Assembly (NCBI RefSeq): GCF_000702545.1 | Contig: NZ_JNIO01000008.1 | Span: forward strand, 1,240,001 to 1,304,000 | DNA: 64,000 nucleotides | Origin: Selenomonas sp. AB3002 | GTDB lineage: Bacteria > Bacillota > Negativicutes > Selenomonadales > Selenomonadaceae | Direction: 5' to 3' | Shown: positions 1-9,154 of the stretch, in pieces | How positions within the stretch are numbered: the stretch's first letter is position 1 | How the letters are laid out: each line of letters opens with the position of its first letter | Program-made: the position numbers and the translations under genes | The notes under the pieces: model-generated | Database searches by the model: none | Seen by the model: only the letters and a program-made list of their open reading frames with translations | Told to the model about the DNA's origin: nothing

Positions 1-2049
1 GTCTACGGGCTTGGTCAGATAGTCCTGGAACCCGGCAGCCAGGTATTCCTCCCTGGCACCCGAAATAGCGTTGGCCGTCAGGGAAATCACGGGAGTCCCG
101 CTGTTCGGGTTATCCGGCATTGACTTCATATATTTCAGGGTTTCGATGCCATCCTTCCCCGGCATCATATGATCCAGGAAAATGAGGTCATACTTCTTTT
201 CCCGGGACAGGGAGATTCCCTCGTCCCCATCGTTTGCCGTATCGATCTGAATCTGCGTCTGCTTCAGAAGCCCCTTGAACACTACCAGATTCAGCGGAGT
301 ATCGTCCACCACCAGGACACAGGCATCGGGGGCTATAAACTTTTCCTGGTATTTTTTATGCTCTGAAAGATGCACCTGACGGGCTTTCTGGTAGTCTCCC
401 AAAGGTTCCCAGCTGACAACTTTCTGCCGCAGGGAAAAGTAAAATTCGGAGCCGCTGCCATAGACACTGTCTACCTGCAGCTCTGTGCCCATCATGCGAA
501 GCAGTTTTCCTGTGATGGCCATGCCCAGGCCAGTGCCTTCGATCTTGCGGTTGCGCTTTTCCTCGATGCGTTCAAACTCGGAAAAAAGCTTTTTGAGATC
601 CTCATGCTTGATGCCTATGCCCGTATCCTTCACAGAGACATGAAGCAGCACCTCATCCGGCGCCTCCTCGCTCCGGTCAAAACCAACGGAAAATGTCACA
701 CTTCCCTTTTCCGTATATTTCACCGCATTAGTCAGGATATTCGTAATAACCTGTTTGATGTGGATCTCATCCCCATAGAGCCTTCTAGGCAAATTGGGAT
801 CAAAATTCAGGACAAGGGAGAGATTCTTGCTTTCCGCCCGCACCTGAATCATCGTCACAAGGTCGTTGAGGCTGCCCAAAAGGTCGTATTCCACAGGAAT
901 GATCTCTATTTTACCTGCCTCGATTTTGGAAAAATCCAGAATATCATTGATGATTCCCAGCAATGTGTTGCCGGCGGCCTTCACATCTTCGGCATAGGCA
1001 AGGATGTTTCTGTCCTCGCATTCCCGCAGGATCATCTCATTCATGCCGAGCACCGCATTGATGGGTGTACGGATCTCGTGGGACATATTGGCAAGGAAAT
1101 TGCTCTTGGCGCGGGAAGCTTCCTCGGCCATGGCCTTTGCCTTTTTGAGTTCCTCACTCTCGTAGATATCATCCCGGATCTGGACCAGATACATGGCCCC
1201 CACCGCGACCAGCAACATCAACAGGCCGAAGACCCAAACCACCAAAAGCGTAAGGCTTCCGATTCCCTCGGAGGCTTTTTCCTTCGGCACGAACCCCGCA
1301 ATCAGATAGTTCGTTCCCGGGATTTCCGCCTCAAGCAGCAGCATATCTCCCCGGGTCGTATTGAAGGTGCGAGCCGCCGCCATGGAGGTTTCCATATCCC
1401 GATGCATGGAATGGAAGAACTCCCTGAGCTCTCCACTCTGCATGAAATCCATATCTTCCTCGTCAAGCTGTGCAAAGGGAATGATAATATCACCTTTACG
1501 CGTGACGACACACATCCTGCCGATATCATCATAGCAGCTGATAGAAAACCTCTCCCTGATGGTTTCGGGGGGATAGAGCCGATAGAGAACATATTTGATG
1601 TTCTTGCCATGGAACACCGGACAGGTGAACAGAATTCCCCGATCCTGCACAAAGGTGATTGCCCTTTCCCCTCGCACAGAGGTCTGTATGCCATCGTAGG
1701 TGTAAAGGGACAGACTGTCCCCAAAAATTGCCTGGCCGTCAATGGCCAGCAGCCCCTGCTTCAAGCCTGCCTCATTGAAGACCAAGGGCATGAGCCTCTC
1801 CATTTCTTCCGGATTAGCTTCAATCTTGGAAGCGATATAGTTGAGAATGTCCAGCTCCGCTCCCAGCTTTTCCGCAGCTTGTATTGCCAGTGTCTCTGCC
1901 TGCCGCTTCGTCTGATTCTCTGTATAATGAATCAAGAGCTCGCTCATCCGCTGCTGAAACAGCGCCCCCACAACCAGCAATATCGCAGCAAAAAAGAGGG
2001 TGGCCAGGAGATTGCTTCCCTTCCCTTTAAAAGAGAATCTGCTATTCAT
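1..2049 (-). CDS. Hybrid sensor histidine kinase/response regulator (3' end outside window)
   Basis: Open to the window edge (683 codons visible). Seen: TM helix at about residues 14-33, an extracytoplasmic domain to about 260, TM2 at about 264-288, a short linker, a HisKA H-box (SHEIRTP, His about 324), HATPase with a GTGLGMA G-box, then a receiver domain with the phospho-acceptor in FLDHMMPG and the conserved Lys in LTKPVD at the edge. The start ATG overlaps the stop of the upstream BMP gene by 8 bp, so it is the last known gene of a BMP-BMP-kinase operon. Inference: the two binding proteins present a ligand to its periplasmic domain. A further C-terminal domain such as Hpt could lie beyond the window. 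Confidence 0.9.
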   Translation of the reverse strand, partial: MNSRFSFKGKGSNLLATLFFAAILLVVGALFQQRMSELLIHYTENQTKRQAETLAIQAAEKLGAELDILNYIASKIEANPEEMERLMPLVFNEAGLKQGLLAIDGQAIFGDSLSLYTYDGIQTSVRGERAITFVQDRGILFTCPVFHGKNIKYVLYRLYPPETIRERFSISCYDDIGRMCVVTRKGDIIIPFAQLDEEDMDFMQSGELREFFHSMHRDMETSMAAARTFNTTRGDMLLLEAEIPGTNYLIAGFVPKEKASEGIGSLTLLVVWVFGLLMLLVAVGAMYLVQIRDDIYESEELKKAKAMAEEASRAKSNFLANMSHEIRTPINAVLGMNEMILRECEDRNILAYAEDVKAAGNTLLGIINDILDFSKIEAGKIEIIPVEYDLLGSLNDLVTMIQVRAESKNLSLVLNFDPNLPRRLYGDEIHIKQVITNILTNAVKYTEKGSVTFSVGFDRSEEAPDEVLLHVSVKDTGIGIKHEDLKKLFSEFERIEEKRNRKIEGTGLGMAITGKLLRMMGTELQVDSVYGSGSEFYFSLRQKVVSWEPLGDYQKARQVHLSEHKKYQEKFIAPDACVLVVDDTPLNLVVFKGLLKQTQIQIDTANDGDEGISLSREKKYDLIFLDHMMPGKDGIETLKYMKSMPDNPNSGTPVISLTANAISGAREEYLAAGFQDYLTKPVD

Positions 2050-3142
2050 ATATCTCTACTCCCTCAACAAACCAATCCATACCGGTAAACAGCTCATGGT
2101 CACTGATTCTTTCGCCCTCCCTGCAACGAATGTTTCCCTTGTTGTCGCGTATCAAGCCGGAAAACACATCCCAGTTCGTCATGATGCGCTTCTCTTCCCG
2201 CTTCATCAGCGCGCTGGTCCAGGGCTGCACCAGCGGAGACAGGGGATACAGCTTGACACCGCCTTCTGCTATATCCAGCCAGTAATTGCGGGACGTGTTC
2301 GTCCTCCCGCTCAGATAGTCCCCCAGCACTCTCCTGTATACCATAGTCCAGTCATACAGCGCCGCCGTCAGGAACCGCTCGGAGTACTGTTCATACACAC
2401 TGTCATAGCCAGTGCTTAAAAGCCCCAGTTCCTCCGCTTCCCGCACAGCATGGGGCATATCCTCATGATAGGTGATGACATCTGCGCCCCTGCTGGCCAG
2501 AAGGGCGACACTTGCCCGCTCCTCTTCTTCATTATCCCAGCTATTGACGAAACGGACAATGAGCCGCGCCTTCGGGTTGGCAACGCGCATTCCCAAAGCG
2601 TAAGCATTGATGCTGCGATTGGCCTGAGCATTCGGCGTCGCAGTCACATAGCCCAGCACCCCTGTCCGGCTCTCGCTGCCTGCCACAATACCCGCCAGGT
2701 ACCGCGCCTGATAGAGACGGGAAAAATAGGTAGTGCAGTTTTTCTCCTTGCCCTTGCCGGAAATGGAAAAAAAGGCAACATGCGGGTGCTGCTTGGCAAT
2801 CCTGTCCACATACTGACCGTAGCCGAAGCTGGTCAGATAGATGGCATTGACGCCTTCGCTGATCAGTTCCTCGACAGCATGGTTCAGTGCCCTCTCATCC
2901 TCCGGCACATGCTCCCGCACCCGGAGGACGCACCCGTATACGTCACAGGCGCTCGACAGGCCATCGTAGTGGCTCTCATTCCAGCCCCGATCCGCTTTCG
3001 CTCCAATCAGGACTAGACCAACCACAGGCTGCTTTTCTGTTTCGGGAAGTTTGAAACTCCTTATCACGACCACAATCGCCAAAATGCAAAACAATACGAG
3101 CAGCAGCGGGAGTTTGCGTCTCAGCCATTCCTTACTCTTCAA
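2042..3142 (-). CDS. BMP-family (PnrA/Med-like) periplasmic binding protein, membrane-anchored
   Basis: A 366-residue protein with one N-terminal hydrophobic segment (about 11-28) and no lipobox cysteine, so it is probably tethered by an uncleaved helix. The rest matches the BMP fold: an N-terminal GLVLIGAKADRGWN strand-loop and YQARYLAGIVAG around residue 145, typical of BMP/nucleoside-binding proteins. It overlaps its upstream paralogue by 11 bp and the downstream kinase by 8 bp. No ABC permease or ATPase gene is nearby. The family usually serves nucleoside ABC importers; here a sensory role beside the kinase is more likely (inference). The ligand is unknown. Confidence 0.85.
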   Translation of the reverse strand: MKSKEWLRRKLPLLLVLFCILAIVVVIRSFKLPETEKQPVVGLVLIGAKADRGWNESHYDGLSSACDVYGCVLRVREHVPEDERALNHAVEELISEGVNAIYLTSFGYGQYVDRIAKQHPHVAFFSISGKGKEKNCTTYFSRLYQARYLAGIVAGSESRTGVLGYVTATPNAQANRSINAYALGMRVANPKARLIVRFVNSWDNEEEERASVALLASRGADVITYHEDMPHAVREAEELGLLSTGYDSVYEQYSERFLTAALYDWTMVYRRVLGDYLSGRTNTSRNYWLDIAEGGVKLYPLSPLVQPWTSALMKREEKRIMTNWDVFSGLIRDNKGNIRCREGERISDHELFTGMDWFVEGVEIYE

Positions 3143-4226
3143 CCGTCACACCCTCCACACACCAATCAAATCCGTTGAGCATTTCGCTGTCCGACATAGA
3201 TTCCCCTGCCTCCACGCGGACATTGCCCATGTTGTCTGTAATCGGTCCATAAAAAACATCGAATTTCCGGCTCCTCATCTTTATATTGGCCGCCAGCACT
3301 TCCTGCTTTGTTTCCGGCTTCACATTTCCGGTGAAATCCGAAAGGGAGACAATGCCGTCCTCCAGGTTCATCCACTCATGGCTTCCATGGAATTTTCCCT
3401 GCAGGCAGCTCAGGATTTCTTTGCGGTAGCATACATTCCATTTCCAGATGCAGGCAGTCAGATAGGTCTTGGGAAATTCATCGCTATTGTCCAGATTGTA
3501 GCCGATGGACCACACGCCCCGCTTCTCCGCCTCCCGATGGGGATGAATGGAGTCCGTATGCAGGGCCATGGTGTCTATGTCGGGATGGCTGTCCATCAGA
3601 TTGTTGAATGCTTCTCCGGCCGCACTGTCCTCCGTCCAGGAATTACAGTAGCGTACATAGACCTGCGCGTCCGGGCGTATGCTTCGCACTCCTAGCGCAA
3701 AGGCATTGATGCCCCGGATTACCTCCGGGATGGGGAAGGCCGCCACATAGCCGATGGCTCCCGTCTCCGTCCGCATCCCTGCCACAATGCCCGAAAGATA
3801 CCGTGCCTGATACATCCTGCCGAAGAAGGAAGACAGATTGCTGCTGTGTCCTGTGCCCGTAGCGTGAAGGAAATACACATCCGGGTACTTCTCCGCAGCC
3901 TTTTGCATGGATTCACCGAAGCCAAAGGATACCCCCACGATGATCTCGCAGCCCTTGTCCCTAATGAGGCTTTCGATATCCTTGTAACAGTCGGCGGACA
4001 CATTCTCACGGCAGACGATTTCCAAATTCAGCTCGTCCTGCAGGGATTCCAGTGCCTCATAATGTGTTTGGCTAAAGCTGCGGTCTGAGCGTGAACCGTT
4101 CAGAAGCAGCCCCACTTTGGTTGTCTTATTGGCCAAATCCACGCTCTGCCAATCATCTCTGATCAGCAGGATTCCCGCGATGACCGCCATGAGAACCAGA
4201 ATTGTCAAAATGAGGATTCTCCGCAC
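3132..4226 (-). CDS. BMP-family binding protein, paralogue of the next gene
   Basis: I chose the GTG at 4226 because AGGAGGAG lies just upstream and the resulting 364 residues match the paralogue's 366. A longer frame runs back to 4325 but lacks an SD and a sensible N-terminus. An N-terminal TM helix (about 4-20) without lipobox is followed by a BMP fold with GLLLNGSRSDRSF and YQARYLSGIVAG. It is first in the BMP-BMP-hybrid kinase operon, and its stop overlaps the next start. Two diverged BMP proteins ahead of one kinase could mean two ligands or a heteromeric sensor (inference). Confidence 0.85.
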   Translation of the reverse strand: MRRILILTILVLMAVIAGILLIRDDWQSVDLANKTTKVGLLLNGSRSDRSFSQTHYEALESLQDELNLEIVCRENVSADCYKDIESLIRDKGCEIIVGVSFGFGESMQKAAEKYPDVYFLHATGTGHSSNLSSFFGRMYQARYLSGIVAGMRTETGAIGYVAAFPIPEVIRGINAFALGVRSIRPDAQVYVRYCNSWTEDSAAGEAFNNLMDSHPDIDTMALHTDSIHPHREAEKRGVWSIGYNLDNSDEFPKTYLTACIWKWNVCYRKEILSCLQGKFHGSHEWMNLEDGIVSLSDFTGNVKPETKQEVLAANIKMRSRKFDVFYGPITDNMGNVRVEAGESMSDSEMLNGFDWCVEGVTVEE

Positions 4227-4414
4227 AAAGCTCCTCCTTTCCCAAAATCGACAGATATCGCAGGAAAATTTCCGCCACCTGTCAGCTTCATTGCTACATG
4301 GTCCAGCACAAACAAAAATGTTCAAACCTTGGTTACTTATAATTTTAGCAAAAGAATCTCTTTTTGTGTACGATATTTTGCTCGCCCAAGAGGCAGGATT
4401 GTACCACCTCCATG

Positions 4415-4894
4415 CTATGTGATGTTTTCAAGCTTCAGCAGCCATTCCTTCCGCCAAAGCCCTCCCCCATAGCCTGTGAGGCTGCCATCCTTTCCTACCA
4501 CCCGGTGGCAGGGAACGATGATGTCTACAGGGTTATGTCCTACAGCCCCGCCCACTGCCTGGGCAGACATTTTTCCCAGCTGCCGTCCCCTGGCAATCAT
4601 GTCGGCTATCTCCCCGTATGAAATTGTCTGACCATAGGGAATAGTGAGCAGTATTTCCCACACTGCCCGCCGAAAATCTGACCCTTGCAATGAAAGCTGC
4701 GGCGTAAAATCCGGCACTTTACCGGAAAAATATAAGTCAAGCCAGCGGCAGGCATCCGCAAAAACAGGCAGAGCCTGCGTCACCTGCAATGCCGGGGGCT
4801 CATCCACAAAGGACAGCCCGGTGAGAGCTTCCCCATCGCTGGTCATAAGCAGGGAGCCTAGGGGAGATTCATAACAACCAGCATAATACTTCAA
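4415..4894 (-). CDS. ogt: Methylated-DNA--protein-cysteine S-methyltransferase
   Basis: A 159-residue suicide repair enzyme that takes O6-alkyl groups from guanine onto its active cysteine. Seen: the IVPCHRV active-site motif (Cys about 130), the helix-turn-helix residues of the AVGGAVGHNP segment just before it, and the C-terminal GYGGGLWRKEWLL. Length fits the single-domain Ogt/MGMT type. The start is TTG at 4894 behind AAGGAG. It is monocistronic as far as seen; a 20-codon frame lies directly upstream. Confidence 0.95.
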   Translation of the reverse strand: MKYYAGCYESPLGSLLMTSDGEALTGLSFVDEPPALQVTQALPVFADACRWLDLYFSGKVPDFTPQLSLQGSDFRRAVWEILLTIPYGQTISYGEIADMIARGRQLGKMSAQAVGGAVGHNPVDIIVPCHRVVGKDGSLTGYGGGLWRKEWLLKLENIT

Positions 4895-4907
4895 GATAGA
4901 CCACTCC

Positions 4908-4970
4908 TTATTCCTTCAGCTTCAGTCCGTCATGCAGGAAACGGCGGCAGGTATGCACATAATCTTTCAT
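4908..4970 (-). other. Possible 20-residue ORF upstream of ogt
   Basis: ATG at 4970 to TAA at 4908, encoding a basic 20-residue peptide, ends just before the ogt SD. No family is recognised. It could be a leader, the tail of a decayed gene, or chance. Confidence 0.2.
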
Positions 4971-5064
4971 TTAGTTTCCATAGTCAACCATCATATTTCC
5001 ATTTACATCTGATATACTTCATCTTGTTTACAGGACTTGAAATAACAAGACTGGAGGGAACAAG

Positions 5065-5420
5065 ATGAAGAAGATCAAACAGCTCGGCCAAACCATATCC
5101 AATAATGGTGGACGCCGCCAGCATGTTCTTCGTCAAGAACCCCAAGCGCTTCCAGATCGTGGTCACCAGCAATCTCTTTGGCGATATCCTCACTGACCTG
5201 GGCGCCGCCATTGCCGGCGGCATGGGGCTGGCAGCAGGCGCCAATCTCAACCCTGAGCGCAAATACCCCAGCATGTTCGAGCCCATCCACGGCAGCGCCC
5301 CAGATATCGCTGGCCAAGGTCTGGCGAACCCCCTGGCTGCCATCTGGAGCGTCGGCCAGCGAACCCCTGTCCAACATGGCCCACGAACAGCAGCAGGCCC
5401 TGCGGCAGTTCAAGTTCTAA
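5065..5420 (+). pseudogene. Decayed isocitrate/isopropylmalate/tartrate dehydrogenase
   Basis: An SD (GGAGGG) and ATG at 5065 remain, but only the C-terminal part of a LeuB/TtuC-type dehydrogenase follows, in another frame. From 5105 comes [12 protein letters not shown], then [21 protein letters not shown] and [14 protein letters not shown], the substrate and NAD-binding C-terminal region of this family. Near 5350 a second frame change is needed to read on to the stop at about 5420. About two thirds of a normal roughly 350-residue enzyme is missing, so this is a deletion plus frameshift relic. A terminator hairpin survives downstream. Confidence 0.8.
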
Positions 5421-5456
5421 AAACACCGCCTCCATTGAAATTCAGATTGCAAAAGT

Positions 5457-5487
5457 GCCCAACCGCAAAACAAGATTGCGGTTGGGC
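5457..5487 (+). terminator. Terminator-like hairpin after dehydrogenase relic
   Basis: Perfect 12-bp inverted repeat GCCCAACCGCAA / TTGCGGTTGGGC with a 7-nt loop. The T content after it is modest (GCTTTGCTT). Confidence 0.6.
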
Positions 5488-5496
5488 GCTTTGCTT

Positions 5497-5652
5497 AGGA
5501 ACTGGAACGAAATAAATTATGCAGATTGCGTAGGATAAATTTTTGCTGTCAAGGCGGAGGAGCGAGGCGTAGTGGGCTACGCCGAACGACGACAACGCAG
5601 ACAGCAGAAATTTAGACAAGCAAGATGTTTGATTTATTTCGTGATAGTTCCT
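5497..5652. repeat. MITE-like palindromic repeat, copy 1
   Basis: 156 bp bounded by imperfect terminal inverted repeats (AGGAACT...ACGAAATAAAT at the left, ATTTATTTCG..AGTTCCT at the right). A central palindrome is built on GGCGTAGTGGGCTACGCC. The same architecture and core recur at 9466-9626. Its right end abuts the stop codon of the CsoR-like gene. No transposase is encoded. Confidence 0.7.
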
Positions 5653-5981
5653 TACTTTATGAAACTGTCTATAGCCTTGCTGAGTTCTTCCAGGGCCTCA
5701 CGGTCCTCATGCTGCACCGCATCCACGATGCAGTGCTCCATGTGGTCCTTGATGATGACCCGGCTGACTCCCTTGAGAGCGCTGTCCACCGCTGCCAGCT
5801 GGGTGAGCACTTCCGTGCAGTCCCTGCCGTCCTCCACCATCTTCTTGACGGATTGGAGATGGCCGATGATGCGGGCCAGGCGGTTCACCACGCTTTTGGT
5901 ATGCGTATGGCTATGGGTATGTGGGTGGCGGTGGACGATCTTGCCATCCACCAGCACATGGTCATGGTCAAGTTCCACCAT
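5652..5981 (-). CDS. CsoR/RcnR-family metal-sensing repressor
   Basis: About 109 residues from the ATG at 5981 (AAGGA four bases upstream); a TTG near 6016 is an alternative start. The DUF156 four-helix fold is recognisable from RLARIIGHLQSVKKM, then GRDCTEVLTQLAAV (first Cys) and HMEHC, giving the His-x3-Cys pair of the CsoR-type Cys-His-Cys site. A His-rich stretch (HRHPHTHSHTHT) before helix 1 is unusual and recalls the N-terminal His ligands of Ni/Co-sensing RcnR. It lies 31 bp after ileS on the same strand. The cognate exporter is not adjacent; the P-type ATPase module at 49.7-53.2 kb is one candidate target (inference). Confidence 0.85.
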   Translation of the reverse strand: MVELDHDHVLVDGKIVHRHPHTHSHTHTKSVVNRLARIIGHLQSVKKMVEDGRDCTEVLTQLAAVDSALKGVSRVIIKDHMEHCIVDAVQHEDREALEELSKAIDSFIK

Positions 5982-6012
5982 CAGGTCCTTGTCCACGGCC
6001 AGACGCTTCGCA

Positions 6013-9000
6013 TCACTCAACGGACAACACCACCGTCTCGCCGTTGATGTTCCACTCCTTGGCATGGGCCACGTCACTGCCGTAGACCACCTCATCTGCC
6101 AGGGTCACGGAACGCAGCATCTCCTCGTTCTCCGCCTTCTTCACGATGGCCAGGAGCTTGTCATTGCCGGAGAGCCCAACCTTGATGTGGTCGGTGACTT
6201 CGTAGCCGTTCTCCTTGCGCATGGTCTGCACCTTGCTGATGATCTCCCGCAGGAAGCCTTCCTCAAGAAGTTCTTCGCTGAGGGTGGTTTCCAGGGCAAT
6301 AGCCACCTCGCCGTAGCTCTGGCAGTTGTAGCCCTCGGCCTGGCTCATGGAAATCTCCACGTCCTCAGAGGTGAGGCTGTACTCCGTGCCATCGGCCAGG
6401 GTGACCTTGAGGCTGCCAGTGCTGTCCAGGGACTCCTTGGCCTGACGGCCATTCATGGCCCCAAGAGCATTCTTCACTGCCCCCATGTTCTTGCCCACCT
6501 TGGGGCCGAGAGCGCGGAAGTTGGGCTTGAAGGTGTAGACGGTGAAGTCCTCCATGTCTTCCTTGAAGACAACTTCCTTCACATTCAGCTCGTCCTCCAC
6601 GATTTCCTTGAAGAAATCATCCAGAGTGCCGGCAGCCTTCACGAACATGTGGCCGATGGGCTGGCGGTTCTTGATGTTGGCCTCGTTGCGGGCAGCGCGA
6701 CCCAGCACCACGATGGAGAGCACCAGTTCCATGTTCTGCTCCAGCTCGGTATCGATGAGGGCCTCGTCTGCCACGGGGAAGTCTGCCAGATGCACGGACA
6801 CGGGAGCAGCCTTGTCAATGCTGCAGACCAGATTCCTGTAGATGCTTTCAGTCATGAAAGGAATCATGGGAGCAGCAGCCTTGGCAGTAGTCACCAGAGC
6901 CGTGTAGAGAGTCATGTAGGCATTGATCTTGTCCTGCTCCATGCCCTTGGCCCAGAAACGGCTGCGGCTGCGGCGCACGTACCAGTTGGAAAGCTCGTCC
7001 ACAAAGGACTGGAGTGCCTTGGCAGCCTCGGTCACGCGGTAGTTAGAGAGGCAGCTGTCCACTTCCTTCACCATGGTGTTCAGGCGGGACAGGCACCACT
7101 TGTCCATGACGCTGAGCTTATCGTACTCCAGGCTGTACTTGGTAGCATCGAATTCGTCGATGTTGGCATAGAGCACGAAGAAGGCGTAGGTGTTCCACAG
7201 GGTACCCATGAACTTGCGCTGGCCTTCCTGCACAGCCCCATCATGGAAGCGGTTGGGCAGCCAGGGAGCGCTGTTCTCATAGAAGTACCAGCGGATGGCA
7301 TCGGCGCCATGCTTGCGGAGGGCATCCATGGGGTCAACGGCATTGCCCTTGGACTTGGACATCTTCTGGCCGTTCTCATCCTGCACATGGCCCAGCACAA
7401 TGACGTTCTTGTAAGGTGCCTGGTCAAAGAGCAAAGTGGAAATGGCAATCAGGGAGTAGAACCAGCCACGGGTCTGGTCCACTGCCTCGGAGATGAAGTC
7501 AGCCGGGAAGCGCTTCTCGAAGATATCCTTGTTCTCGAACGGATAATGCCACTGGGCAAAGGGCATGGCGCCGGAGTCGAACCAGCAGTCGATGACCTCC
7601 TGCACGCGGTGCATTTCCTTGCCGCACTCAGGGCACTTGATGGTCACTGCATCGATGTAGGGGCGGTGCAGCTCGATTTCCTCCGGGCAGTTGTCGGACA
7701 TTTCCTTCAGCTCGGCAATGGAGCCAATGGCATGCTGATGACCGCACTCACACTCCCACACCGGCAGCGGCGTGCCCCAGTAACGGTTGCGGGACAGGCC
7801 CCAATCCTGCACGTGCTCCAGCCAGTCGCCGAAGCGGCCCTCGCCGATGGATTTCGGAATCCAGTTGACGGTGTTATTGTTGGCAATGAGCTTGTCCTTC
7901 ACATCCGTCATCTTGATAAACCAAGTTTCCCTAGCGTAATAGATGAGCGGAGTATCGCAGCGCCAGCAATGGGGATAGCTGTGCTCGAACTTGGGCGCCT
8001 TGAAGAGCTTGCCGCTCTTCTTCAGGTCATCGATGATCAGGGGATCGGCATCCTTCACGAAGACGCCGGGCCAGTCGGTCTCTTCCGTCATCTCGCCCTT
8101 GTTGTTGACGAACTGCACGAAGGGCATATCGTACTTGCGGCAGACACGGTTATCGTCCTCACCGAAAGCCGGAGCGATATGGACAATGCCGGTACCGTCG
8201 GAGGTGGTGACATAGTCATCGCAGACCACGTAGAAAGCCTTTTTCTTCAGCTTGCCCTCTGCATAGGGGTAAAGGGGCTCGTACTCACGATGCTCAAGGT
8301 CTTTGCCCTTGTAACGCTCCAGCACCTCACGCTCGCCTTCCACGCCCTCAAAGACGGTATCCACCAGAGCCTCAGCCAGGTAATAGACAACACCTGCCAC
8401 CTTGACCTTCACATAGTCAACCTCAGGATTCACGCAGAGACCCAGGTTGGAAGGCAGGGTCCAGGGAGTGGTGGTCCAGGCCAGGAAGTAAGCATCCTCG
8501 TCCTTGACCTTGAACTTCACCATGGCAGAACGCTCTTTCACGTCCTTGTAGCCCTGTGCCACCTCATGGGAGGAAAGAGGGGTGCCGCAGCGGGGGCAGT
8601 AAGGCACAACCTTGTGGCCCTTGTAGAGGAGGCCCTTCTTCCAGATCTCCTTCAGTGCCCACCACTCGGACTCGATGAAGTCATTCTCATAGGTGATGTA
8701 GGGGTGGTCCATGTCAGCCCAGAAGCCGACCACGTCAGAGAACTCCTCCCACATGCCCTTGTACTTCCAGACGGACTCCCGGCACTTCTTGATGAAAGGC
8801 TCGATGCCGTATTCCTCAATCTGCTCCTTGCCGTTGATGCCCACCAGCTTCTCAACTTCCAGCTCCACCGGCAGGCCGTGGGTATCCCAGCCAGCCTTGC
8901 GCAGGACTTTCTTGCCCTTCATGGACTGGTAGCGGGGCAGCATATCCTTGATGACACGGGTCAGCACATGGCCGATATGGGGTTTGCCGTTAGCCGTCGG

Positions 9001-9141
9001 CGGACCATCGTAGAAAGTGAAGGTATCGCAGCCCTCACGCTGATCAATAGCCTTCTGGGCAATGCCCTCTTTTTTCCAGAATTCCTCTACTTCCTTCTCA
9101 CGGGTGACGAAATCAAGGTTGGTGTCTACTTTGCTATACAA
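6013..9141 (-). CDS. ileS: Isoleucyl-tRNA synthetase (IleRS2-like)
   Basis: 1042 residues from the TTG at 9141, placed 5 nt after AGGGGGAAT. Charges tRNA-Ile. Seen: the class I HIGH motif in PTANGKPHIGHVLTRV, GWDTHGLPVE, the editing domain region TTTPWTLPSNLGL, KMSKSKGNAVDP, paired CxC/CxxC zinc-like motifs (CECGH, CPECGKE) in the second half, and a long anticodon-binding C-terminus. The length and motif wording resemble the eukaryote-like IleRS2 class, many members of which resist mupirocin (established for the class, not shown here). Expression is controlled by the T-box leader at 9155-9405. Confidence 0.97.
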   Translation of the reverse strand: MYSKVDTNLDFVTREKEVEEFWKKEGIAQKAIDQREGCDTFTFYDGPPTANGKPHIGHVLTRVIKDMLPRYQSMKGKKVLRKAGWDTHGLPVELEVEKLVGINGKEQIEEYGIEPFIKKCRESVWKYKGMWEEFSDVVGFWADMDHPYITYENDFIESEWWALKEIWKKGLLYKGHKVVPYCPRCGTPLSSHEVAQGYKDVKERSAMVKFKVKDEDAYFLAWTTTPWTLPSNLGLCVNPEVDYVKVKVAGVVYYLAEALVDTVFEGVEGEREVLERYKGKDLEHREYEPLYPYAEGKLKKKAFYVVCDDYVTTSDGTGIVHIAPAFGEDDNRVCRKYDMPFVQFVNNKGEMTEETDWPGVFVKDADPLIIDDLKKSGKLFKAPKFEHSYPHCWRCDTPLIYYARETWFIKMTDVKDKLIANNNTVNWIPKSIGEGRFGDWLEHVQDWGLSRNRYWGTPLPVWECECGHQHAIGSIAELKEMSDNCPEEIELHRPYIDAVTIKCPECGKEMHRVQEVIDCWFDSGAMPFAQWHYPFENKDIFEKRFPADFISEAVDQTRGWFYSLIAISTLLFDQAPYKNVIVLGHVQDENGQKMSKSKGNAVDPMDALRKHGADAIRWYFYENSAPWLPNRFHDGAVQEGQRKFMGTLWNTYAFFVLYANIDEFDATKYSLEYDKLSVMDKWCLSRLNTMVKEVDSCLSNYRVTEAAKALQSFVDELSNWYVRRSRSRFWAKGMEQDKINAYMTLYTALVTTAKAAAPMIPFMTESIYRNLVCSIDKAAPVSVHLADFPVADEALIDTELEQNMELVLSIVVLGRAARNEANIKNRQPIGHMFVKAAGTLDDFFKEIVEDELNVKEVVFKEDMEDFTVYTFKPNFRALGPKVGKNMGAVKNALGAMNGRQAKESLDSTGSLKVTLADGTEYSLTSEDVEISMSQAEGYNCQSYGEVAIALETTLSEELLEEGFLREIISKVQTMRKENGYEVTDHIKVGLSGNDKLLAIVKKAENEEMLRSVTLADEVVYGSDVAHAKEWNINGETVVLSVE

Positions 9142-9154
9142 CTCTATTCCCCCT

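Noticed and set aside
370-2088. Plus-strand open frame of 572 codons
   Set aside because: It mirrors the hybrid histidine kinase read on the minus strand, which shows H-box, G-box and receiver motifs.
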